A DNA stretch of 64,000 nt, taken from contig JAHDXO010000039.1 of NCBI GenBank assembly GCA_023382975.1, positions 32,781 to 96,780 of the forward strand. Direction: 5' to 3'. The stretch comes from Pirellulaceae bacterium. GTDB taxonomy: Bacteria; Planctomycetota; Planctomycetia; Pirellulales; Pirellulaceae. Made by a program: the position numbers and the translations under genes. A model generated the notes under the pieces. It did not search any database, was not told the DNA's origin, and saw only the letters and a program-made list of their open reading frames with translations. Shown here one piece after another: positions 57,837 to 64,000 of this stretch (positions within the stretch are counted from its first letter, which is position 1; each line of letters begins with the position of its first letter).

Positions 57837-57860
57837 AAAATTCGCCCTTTCCATCCTCCG

Positions 57861-57986
57861 CGTAGCACAGGCTGTCAGCCCGTGCCCGAAAATGTACCTA
57901 AATCTGTGCTCGAATCCATTCGATTCTTCGCAATCCCTTCAATATCCCACAGAGCGAGACACGACAGGCTGGCATCCTGTGCTACG
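57861..57986. repeat. Inverted repeat pair of the CAGGCTG family
   Basis: CGTAGCACAGGCTGTCAGCC (57861-57880) and GGCTGGCATCCTGTGCTACG (57967-57986) pair at 17 of 20 bases. The 86 bases between them hold no gene. Same family as 24621-24645 and 61147-61204. Confidence 0.8.
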
Positions 57987-58000
57987 AATCCGTCGCAATC

Positions 58001-58028
58001 TTCACAACGTGCCGGGCACCAGTATAAT
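58001..58028 (+). promoter_or_regulatory. Promoter giving a near-leaderless transcript
   Basis: TTCACA (58001-58006) and a perfect TATAAT (58023-58028) are spaced by 16 bases. The predicted start near 58035 is only one or two bases ahead of the ATG at 58037, and there is no ribosome site, so the message would begin at or next to its start codon. Confidence 0.6.
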
Positions 58029-58036
58029 CAAAAGTT

Positions 58037-58909
58037 ATGGGTATCCGATTCTACTGTCCGAACTGCGACCACAAGCTGAACGTCAAGTCCTTCTTGGCGG
58101 GAAAACGGGGCGTTTGTCCGCAATGCGGTGGAGGTCTCGACATCCCATTGGAGAGCCAGCTTGTCAAAGGTGGTGCGGCGGTGGCCGATGACGCACCGAC
58201 TGCGGGGTCGGGCAGCGAGGGGCTGGGGGGATTCACCATGCCCGCACTGCCCAGTCAGCCGGTGGATGTCAGCCGGTCGCCCGCCGAGGGGACCGGTACG
58301 CCGCACTTGGGTCCGCCCGGCACACCGGCGGCTTGGACTTCGCCGAGTTTCAGCCCGCGTCCGGCTCCGTCTGTTCCGACAGTGCCGACAGTGCCCGCTG
58401 CGGCCTATGCGCCAACGGTGCCCACGGCCGCGCCGGTGATGGCGAGCGCGCCGACCACTCCGGTTCGTCCGGCGTCGGCGGCACCGGCCCCGATCCCGGC
58501 CGCCGCGCAGCCGGTGGTCCAAGACCCGATCGACGAAGCGCCGGAGGCCGTTTGGTATGTTCGCCCGCCGTCCGGCGGCCAGTACGGGCCGGCACGGGGC
58601 GATGTGATGCGGAAATGGATCGGCGAGGGCCGGATCAGCGCCGATTCGATGGTGTGGCGCGAGGGGTGGGACGACTGGCGCAACGGCGGCGCGGTGTTTC
58701 CGTACCTGCGAGCCGCCGTCGCCGCGCCCCTCGCAGCCCCGGCGCCGGTCGCGTATGCTCCCAGCGCTCCCGCCCCGGCGGCAAGCACGCGCAGTTACGC
58801 GCCTCGCCGCCAGAACTCGTTGGCGCTGGCCGTCACCACAGTGGTCGTGTTGGGCTTGATGAGTGTCGCCCTGCTGATCATGCTGGTATGGGTGATCAAC
58901 AACTCTTGA
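58037..58909 (+). CDS. Zinc-ribbon, GYF_2-domain membrane protein
   Basis: The 290-residue protein starts with a zinc ribbon (FYCPNCDHKL and GVCPQCGGGL, residues 6-33). A long Pro/Ala/Val linker follows to about residue 170. A GYF_2 domain lies at about 172-228 (VWYVRPPSGGQYGPARGDVM, then VWREGWDDWRNGG). One membrane helix at about 268-288 (LALAVTTVVVLGLMSVALL) ends the chain. The three parts are common in planctomycete membrane adaptors of unknown function. It opens a group of three genes that ends with the KAP-type NTPase. Confidence 0.82.
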   Translation: MGIRFYCPNCDHKLNVKSFLAGKRGVCPQCGGGLDIPLESQLVKGGAAVADDAPTAGSGSEGLGGFTMPALPSQPVDVSRSPAEGTGTPHLGPPGTPAAWTSPSFSPRPAPSVPTVPTVPAAAYAPTVPTAAPVMASAPTTPVRPASAAPAPIPAAAQPVVQDPIDEAPEAVWYVRPPSGGQYGPARGDVMRKWIGEGRISADSMVWREGWDDWRNGGAVFPYLRAAVAAPLAAPAPVAYAPSAPAPAASTRSYAPRRQNSLALAVTTVVVLGLMSVALLIMLVWVINNS

Positions 58910-58961
58910 ACATTTCTTTCGACTGCCGCGGTAGCCGCGGCGGACAAGGAGTCTCAGCAAC

Positions 58962-59510
58962 ATGTACGCATTTCGTGTTCTCGCAGCGGTCTCGGCCGCG
59001 ACCCTGTTGTGGACCGTTGTCGCGACGCAGGTCCGGGCCGCCGACGAAGGCGCGCTCGTCTCGGTTTCCGAAGGCAACATCACCATGCAAGCGCCGGCCG
59101 ATTGGGTCAAACGCGAACCGGGCGTGCGGATTGTCGAAGCCGAGTTCGCCGTCCCGGCGGTCGAAGGCGACAAAAACGACGGTCGCTGCACGGTCATGGG
59201 CGCCGGCGGCACGGTCCAGGCCAACATCGATCGCTGGGTTGGCCAGTTCACCGAGACCAACCGCAACAAGACCGAGAAGAAGGAGATTGCGGGCCAGACT
59301 GTCCACCTGGTCGACTTGGGCGGCACCTACAGGGACCAGCTAGGTCCGTTCGCGCCGGCCCAGTTGCGCGAGAACTACCGAGTGCTGGGCGCGATCATCA
59401 CGACCGAGAAGCGGGGGCAGTATTTCGTCAAGTTCTACGGGCCCCAGGCCACGGTGGCCGCCAACGAAAAAGCGTTCCTGGAAATGCTGAACAGCCTGAA
59501 AGTGAAGTGA
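58962..59510 (+). CDS. Secreted small protein, unrecognised family
   Basis: The 182-residue protein has a signal peptide (LAAVSAATLLWTVVATQVRA). The rest (APADWVKREPGVRIVEAEFA, MGAGGTVQANIDRWVGQF, GQYFVKFYGPQATVAANEKA) has an alternating strand-helix look seen in many planctomycete periplasmic proteins of unknown role. AAGGAG lies ahead of the ATG. The following gene starts seven bases after its stop, so they are co-transcribed. Confidence 0.7.
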   Translation: MYAFRVLAAVSAATLLWTVVATQVRAADEGALVSVSEGNITMQAPADWVKREPGVRIVEAEFAVPAVEGDKNDGRCTVMGAGGTVQANIDRWVGQFTETNRNKTEKKEIAGQTVHLVDLGGTYRDQLGPFAPAQLRENYRVLGAIITTEKRGQYFVKFYGPQATVAANEKAFLEMLNSLKVK

Positions 59511-59517
59511 ACCCGCG

Positions 59518-61026
59518 ATGAAGATCCAACAGTTCCTTGACCACCACGGCGTCGCCCGCAATCCGTTCGCCGAGGAGGACGCCCAATCCGATCTGGTGTT
59601 CAAGGAGCACTGCATCTCCAGCACGTACCATCCCACCTGGGACAAGATCTTCGGAGATCCCAGCGAGCCGTCGACGTCGATCGTGTTCGGCGAGAAAGGC
59701 GCCGGCAAGACCGCGCTGCGTTTGCAGGTCGCCCGACACTTGCGTCAACACAATCGCGAGCACGCCGACCGGCGGTTGTTCGTGATCCAGTACGACGACT
59801 TCAATCCGTTCTTGGACCGCTTCCGCGACAAGCTGGGCAGCCGCCAGCGCCGCCGGGCCGACCGCGTGCTGAAGGAATGGAAGCTGTGGGACCACATGGA
59901 CGCGATCCTCGTGCTGGGCGTCACCGGATTGGTCGACCGGATTCTCCATGCCCGGCAACCGAGTCCCTACGTCGAGGCCGACTTGGCCGAGAACGCCGTC
60001 GACGGATTGGACCATCACCAGGCCCGCGACTTGTTGCTGCTTGCCGCCTGCTACGACCAATCGACGGCCACGACGTTCCGGGACCGTTGGCATCAGCTTC
60101 GCCGCCGTCTGCGTTTCTCGGCGCTGCCCAGCTATCGGAACTTGGCGATCGGCATCGGGGGGACGGTGGCCGTGGTGGCGCTGATGATCCTGCTCGCGGT
60201 GTACGGCATGGCGCCGCCCCTCTCGTATTTCTGGATGTTCTTGATCCCGGTCGCCGCAGCTTGGGCGCCGTGGCTGTGGCAATGGTGGCGTTGTTTCCGC
60301 CTGGCCCGCGGCATCTTGAAGCAGATGCGGCTGAGCAACCGGGACGCCAAATCGTTGCGGCACGTGCTGATGCACTTCACCTGGTCCGAACTGGCCGCTC
60401 AGCCGCTGCCGACCAAGGACAGCACGGACGACCGCTACGAAATGCTGCTCAAGCTGCAGGGCATCCTGCAAGCGTTCGGCTTCCAAGGCATCATTGTGCT
60501 GGTCGACCGCTTGGACGAGCCGCATCTGATCAACGGCTCGGCCGATCTGATGAAGGCCTTGCTGTGGCCGATGCTGGACAACAAGTTCCTGAAGCACCCC
60601 GGCATGGGGCTGAAGATCATGGCGCCGATCGAATTGACGCGGTTCATCGAGCGCGAAGACCGCGACTTCTACCAGCGGGCCCGTCTGGATAAGCAGAACA
60701 TGGTGGCTGCGTTCGAATGGACGGGCGAAGCGCTGTACGACGTCGCGAACGCCCGGCTGCAGGCATGTGCCATCGACGGGGCCAAGCCGCGACTGCGGGA
60801 TTTTTTCGACGAAGGGGTCAGCGACCGGCGCTTGTTGGAAGCCCTGCGGAGTCTCCGCACGCCCCGCCACCTGTTCAAGTTCTTGTACCGCTTGTTCGTC
60901 CACCACGCCAACGCGCACATCGAAGGCCAAGAAGCCTGGAAGGTCAGCCCCGAGGCCTTCGAGTCTCTCCTGGCCCTATACCACCGCGACCAGGACGCCT
61001 TCGACCGAGGCCTCGGCGCCGGATAG
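59518..61026 (+). CDS. Membrane-anchored KAP-type P-loop NTPase
   Basis: The 502-residue protein has Walker A GEKGAGKT at residues 58-65 and Walker B IIVLVDRLDE with D330. Between them, at about residues 210-260, are two membrane helices (LAIGIGGTVAVVALMILLAV, YFWMFLIPVAAAWAPWLW), the hallmark of KAP NTPases, which are thought to act on membrane-bound complexes. HPGMGLKIMAPIELTRF follows like sensor 1. The N terminus (NPFAEEDAQ) resembles AAA-type starts. The two genes upstream may form its complex. Some KAP proteins are linked to phage exclusion (PifA), so a defence link is possible but not shown. Confidence 0.78.
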   Translation: MKIQQFLDHHGVARNPFAEEDAQSDLVFKEHCISSTYHPTWDKIFGDPSEPSTSIVFGEKGAGKTALRLQVARHLRQHNREHADRRLFVIQYDDFNPFLDRFRDKLGSRQRRRADRVLKEWKLWDHMDAILVLGVTGLVDRILHARQPSPYVEADLAENAVDGLDHHQARDLLLLAACYDQSTATTFRDRWHQLRRRLRFSALPSYRNLAIGIGGTVAVVALMILLAVYGMAPPLSYFWMFLIPVAAAWAPWLWQWWRCFRLARGILKQMRLSNRDAKSLRHVLMHFTWSELAAQPLPTKDSTDDRYEMLLKLQGILQAFGFQGIIVLVDRLDEPHLINGSADLMKALLWPMLDNKFLKHPGMGLKIMAPIELTRFIEREDRDFYQRARLDKQNMVAAFEWTGEALYDVANARLQACAIDGAKPRLRDFFDEGVSDRRLLEALRSLRTPRHLFKFLYRLFVHHANAHIEGQEAWKVSPEAFESLLALYHRDQDAFDRGLGAG

Positions 61027-61324
61027 TGCCCGTGCCGAAGGTTTCGCGCGTTGGTAGGGTTGGCTTTAGCCGACCCTTGCCGGACGCATGGCAGCGAGCA
61101 CGGCTGGTAGGGTTGGCTTTAGCACGGATTATTTACGGGGGCGAGTTGTAGCACAGGCAGCTTGCCTGTGTTCCCCAAATACAGGCTGGCAGCCTGTACT
61201 ACGGCCCCGCGGAGCACTTCGTGAATAAGCCGGCTTCAGCCGACCCTTCCGGTCCGCCTGAAGGCGGCACTACAAGCAAACTCTTGATCGGGCACGTCGT
61301 TCAACGCAAACGCCGCTGCCGCCC
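61027..61324. repeat. 298-bp gap with several palindromic repeat families
   Basis: GGTAGGGTTGGCTTTAGC occurs at 61053 and again at 61106; the first is followed by CGACCC and forms a hairpin. At 61147-61204 lies a two-hairpin copy of the CAGGCTG family (GCACAGGCAGCTTGCCTGTG, then ACAGGCTGGCAGCCTGT). At 61226-61246 a third type, TAAGCCGGCTTCAGCCGACCC, and near 61251 TCCGCCTGAAGGCGG. No gene is present. The gap lies between the KAP gene and the convergent sulfatase. Confidence 0.85.
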
Positions 61325-62824
61325 TCATTCCGCGTAGTCCGCGCCAGTCAGGCTGTTCAAGACGGACCCCTGCCACGCGCGAAGTTTCGCCTGCAACCGT
61401 TCGGCGGTGGCCGGTTGGTCTTCGATTAAATCGGTCTTTTCGGACGGGTCGGCCTGGAGATCGAACAATTCCCGCCGGACGTCGCCGCTGCGCTGATCGT
61501 GAACGACCAGCTTGAACCGTCCGTCGATGATCGCGCGGGGGCCGAGATAGTCGTCGTCCGTGATGACCGGGTGACGGTAATTGGTGAAGTCCCGAGTCGC
61601 TTTGGTGCCCATCAGCTTGACCAGCGGCGTCGTGCCCTTTTGCAGTTCTGGATCGATCCACGGCTGCAGTTCGGCGCCGCGAAGACGTCCGGTGTTGTAG
61701 GCCCAGAAGAACAGCGGACTGGGCCGCTCGGTCACCTGGCCATCCAAGACCGCCGCGAGATCGATGCCGTCGAGCGGACGGTCCGGCAAGGGCTGGCCGA
61801 CCAGAGTGCACAGCGTCGGCAACAGGTCGCTGGTGCTGGCGTGGACGCCGGTGCTTTGCGGCCGGGAAATCCGCGCCGGCCATTCGACCAGGCCCGGGAC
61901 CAGCGTGCCGCCCTCGTAGACCTGGCCCTTGACGCCGCGGTGCGGGAAGCCGAGCGCCGCGTCCCCCGACGTGCCGTTGTCGCCGCAGTAGAACAACAGC
62001 GTATCCTGTCGAAGTCCCTGTGCCGCAAGGTGCTTGCGCAACATGCCGATCGCGCGGTCCATCGCCGTGATCTCGGCGTACCGTTCGCGCAGCACTTCGC
62101 CTTGGGGCCGAGTCACCTGGCCGCCGGTTTCATTGGACGTCAGACGAACCGGCTTCGAGTACTTCGCGGGCAAGTCGTCGTACAGCGCCAGATCTTCCGG
62201 TAGACCGCTGTACGGTTCGTGGGGCGAGCCGAACCAGACGACGGCCAGGAACGGCTTGTCCGCCTGCCGGGCGCGGTCGATGAAACGGATCGCCTCGTTC
62301 ACGACGACTTCCGAGCTTTCGCCCGGAAAGACTTCGGGCGGTCCGCCGTTGCGGGAGAGCGAAGGATTCAGCTCGAAGAAGTTGTCGTGCGACACCCACT
62401 CGTCGAACCCCATCGCGCCGGGGTTGACCGGCGAATCGGCCTTGACCGCGCCCACGTGCCATTTGCCGAAATGCCCGCAGCGGTAGCCGGCTTGGCCGAG
62501 CACGTGTGCGATCGTGATCTCCTCGGGCCGGAACGACCAGCCCGGCGCGAACGTGCCCATCCGGTTGGGATGGCGGCCGGTGAGGAAACTCGCCCGCGTC
62601 GGCGAGCAATTCGGATGCGCCGCGTGGAAACGGTCGAAACGCAATCCGGTCGCGGCGATCTCGTCCAGCACCGGCGTCCTCACATGCGGGTGCCCGTTGT
62701 AACCGGTCTCCTCCCAACCGTGGTCGTCGCCCATCATCAGCACGATGTTGGGACGCGTCTGGGCGGCGATGGTCTGTGCGCAAGCCAGCGCAAGCAGCGC
62801 CAAGGTGAATCCGAGCGGTTTCAT
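61325..62824 (-). CDS. Secreted sulfatase
   Basis: The 499-residue protein has a signal peptide (FTLALLALACAQTIAAQ). The formylglycine site is C73 in CSPTRASFLTGRHP. NIVLMMGDDHGWEETGYNGH provides the first metal ligands and LLFYCGDNGTSGDA the later ones; RGVKGQVYEGGTLVPGLVEW is the usual C-terminal phrase of arylsulfatase-A-like enzymes. It differs clearly from the sulfatase at 40287. The start at 62824 is preceded by GAAAGGC. A decayed sulfatase fragment lies 300 bp upstream on the same strand. Confidence 0.93.
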   Translation of the reverse strand: MKPLGFTLALLALACAQTIAAQTRPNIVLMMGDDHGWEETGYNGHPHVRTPVLDEIAATGLRFDRFHAAHPNCSPTRASFLTGRHPNRMGTFAPGWSFRPEEITIAHVLGQAGYRCGHFGKWHVGAVKADSPVNPGAMGFDEWVSHDNFFELNPSLSRNGGPPEVFPGESSEVVVNEAIRFIDRARQADKPFLAVVWFGSPHEPYSGLPEDLALYDDLPAKYSKPVRLTSNETGGQVTRPQGEVLRERYAEITAMDRAIGMLRKHLAAQGLRQDTLLFYCGDNGTSGDAALGFPHRGVKGQVYEGGTLVPGLVEWPARISRPQSTGVHASTSDLLPTLCTLVGQPLPDRPLDGIDLAAVLDGQVTERPSPLFFWAYNTGRLRGAELQPWIDPELQKGTTPLVKLMGTKATRDFTNYRHPVITDDDYLGPRAIIDGRFKLVVHDQRSGDVRRELFDLQADPSEKTDLIEDQPATAERLQAKLRAWQGSVLNSLTGADYAE

Positions 62825-63061
62825 AGCAAGCCTTTCTGCGAAGGAACAAGTCGGTTGTTTCACGGCATCGATCTCCTCAGTCCGCGGCAAAGTCCCAATT
62901 CGGGCGGGACAGCCTCGACTTCCGATCCGTAGTTTAGGCCAGCGGTCGACGAGTTCCTACCCGCCGCGGCAAATTCGCCTGAATCCCTTCGTTTGCGGAC
63001 CTTCCGTGCGAGGTCGATCGTCGGTTGTGAACATCGGTCGACGGAGGCAAATTCCGTGGAG

Positions 63062-63124
63062 TCGGAATTCTCATGAATCCTGCTACGGCTGTCCTCTCGG
63101 AATTCTCACGAATCCCGCTACTGG
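63062..63124. repeat. Two direct copies of a 27-bp element
   Basis: TCGGAATTCTCATGAATCCTGCTAC (63062) and TCGGAATTCTCACGAATCCCGCTAC (63098) lie 36 bases apart. A similar phrase, GGATTCGCGAGAATTCGGA, stands near 18802 in the other orientation between the cytochrome and ctaA genes. Confidence 0.6.
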
Positions 63125-63456
63125 TCGCTGTCGGCCATTTGGTTGAGAAGGGCCAATAACGCGGTTCCCCTTGCGGGCTCGTCGGCGAACTAGTCGTTGC
63201 GGTGCCGTGTGACGTGCTCGCCGAATTTGTAGCGGTGCGTATACCGCTCGATCTGCCCGTGCAGGTAGCCGCAACTGGCGTCGTAGCCTTATCCCAGCGG
63301 TCGATGCTTGGGCGTCCCGCCACTATGCCACTTGCCGCTGATTTGCGTGCGGTATCCGAACTTCCGCAGCTTCTGAGGCATCCCGTGGGGGGCTTTGCCG
63401 CGCGTTGCACGCCCGACGCCATCGATTTGGTCGTTTTCAAGACCTTCATTTGAATT
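63125..63456 (-). pseudogene. Decayed sulfatase fragment
   Basis: One minus-strand frame reads DGVGRATRGKAPHGM, LRKFGYRTQISGKWHSGGTP, KHRPLG, then a stop codon, GYDASCGYLHGQIERYTHRY, KFGEHVTRHRND, then a second stop and FADEP. This is typical sulfatase sequence (the GKWH motif and the family phrase after it) but with two in-frame stops and no N-terminal Cys-x-Pro-x-Arg part or C terminus. It is not a copy of the intact neighbour. The remaining bases of the 62825-63730 gap hold no supported gene. Confidence 0.8.
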
Positions 63457-63730
63457 TCATCGTCCCTTCATTCCGCCTTCATCTTGCTGCCGACAATGGG
63501 CGGCCAGCGAAGTCTAATTGCGACGTTTCGGCGGCATCGCTGGCCAGACGCCAGGAGGTGCGGGAGGAACGCATCAATTTGGCCGCAGCGCCGCTTGTTT
63601 GGCGGTTCGTGGGAGACTGGGAAGAGGTGTCATAGCAGCGTCATAAGCCACGCGCACAGGCACGTTGATCATGGAAAGTTCACCCGGCAGGGTGCTCTAG
63701 TTTCTTTTTTGATTACCAGAGGAGAGCAAG

Positions 63731-64000
63731 ATGTTGTATTCACGTCGTTCCGGCGGCTTCACCTTGGTGGAGTTGCTGGTGGTTATCGCGATCATTGGAA
63801 TTCTGGTGGCGCTGCTGTTGCCGGCGATCCAGGCAGCTCGGGAAGCGGCGCGGCGGTCGCAGTGTTCGAACAATCTCAAGCAGATTGGCTTGGGTATGCA
63901 CAACTATGTGGATACTTTCGGCGTGATGCCGCCGGCGATTCTCGGAGGCTTTAGCGGGTCGGGAGGTGGGGGCGGCAGTTCATACGCCGACCAGGGTTTC
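63731..64000 (+). CDS. DUF1559 prepilin-like protein, cut by window end
   Basis: The first 90 codons are visible. The N terminus has a type IV prepilin-like cleavage and methylation signal (RRSGGFTLVELLVVIAIIGI), continuing into LVALLLPAIQAAREAARRSQ and CSNNLKQIGLGMHNY, which is the standard DUF1559 start. Planctomycetes carry dozens of these secreted, pseudopilin-like proteins of unknown function. AGGAGAG lies ahead of the ATG. A Gly/Ser-rich stretch begins near residue 75. The rest lies outside the window. Confidence 0.93.
   Translation, partial: MLYSRRSGGFTLVELLVVIAIIGILVALLLPAIQAAREAARRSQCSNNLKQIGLGMHNYVDTFGVMPPAILGGFSGSGGGGGSSYADQGF

Noticed and set aside
63484..63954. Plus-strand frame overlapping the DUF1559 start
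   Set aside because: It reads the prepilin signal in a wrong frame and has no family features.
1..64000. tRNA, rRNA, integrase or insertion sequence
   Set aside because: No clover-leaf-like, rRNA-like or transposase/integrase-like sequence was noticed on reading; the mobile signals are short palindromes only.

Overview
The window reads as a piece of a GC-rich planctomycete chromosome, most likely from the Pirellulales. The grounds are the types of protein present: a DUF1559 prepilin-like gene, two secreted sulfatases, an Arg/Pro/Gly hexapeptide-repeat secreted protein, GYF_2-domain proteins, a cytochrome c with a C-terminal CxxCH, MoxR/DUF58 genes, Tat-exported sugar-enzyme-like proteins and a large CHAT/TIR/NB-ARC/TPR protein. 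I saw no rRNA, tRNA or CRISPR array. About 48 genes are supported. Many intergenic gaps, and some genes, carry short palindromic repeats of several different families.

Layout. 1-6.7 kb: secreted proteins, a short-chain dehydrogenase and a PfkB kinase. 6.9-15 kb: a small type VI secretion-like island with a fused TssB-TssC sheath protein, a RelE-like protein, a TPR-methyltransferase, a VgrG spike, an FHA protein and a helical protein. 15.2-16.5 kb: a secreted M14 peptidase. 16.5-24.6 kb: a respiratory-assembly cluster (cupredoxin-like protein, dihaem cytochrome lipoprotein, CtaA, CtaB, an ABC transporter, a tandem-domain Sco lipoprotein and a DUF420 membrane protein). 24.7-29 kb: a PQQ-type propeller, MoxR and DUF58 in a tightly packed operon. 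29-36 kb: a Tat-exported TIM-barrel protein, a histone-like-tailed protein, a decayed AbiE-type pair, a calcium-type P-ATPase and a DUF433/DUF5615 toxin-antitoxin pair.

36-39.5 kb holds a three-gene cell-envelope glycosylation operon on the minus strand. It is followed by a GYF/DUF4282 membrane protein and a sulfatase. 42.0-46.7 kb is a single 1570-residue CHAT-TIR-NB-ARC-TPR protein, the most striking gene in the window. It has the architecture of an NLR-like immune sensor, and three unrelated palindromic or tandem repeat elements sit inside its reading frame without breaking it. After an AI-2E-family permease, 47.9-55.5 kb looks like a pectin/rhamnogalacturonan degradation locus: a very large PcRGLX/YetA-like lyase, a tandem ThuA protein and a PL2-like pectate lyase. 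The lyase and the ThuA gene diverge around a palindrome that could be an operator. 55.8-61 kb has an A-type Fe-S carrier, a cytochrome c, a ClpP-like protease and a small operon ending in a membrane-anchored KAP-type P-loop NTPase. 61-64 kb has a repeat-filled gap, a second sulfatase, a decayed sulfatase fragment and the start of a DUF1559 gene cut by the window edge.

The functional groups are respiration assembly (16.5-24.6 kb), contractile injection (6.9-15 kb), conflict and defence (AbiE remnant, DUF433/DUF5615, CHAT-TIR-NLR) and polysaccharide turnover (sulfatases, lyases, ThuA). Domain calls are from motif reading alone; no database search was run.
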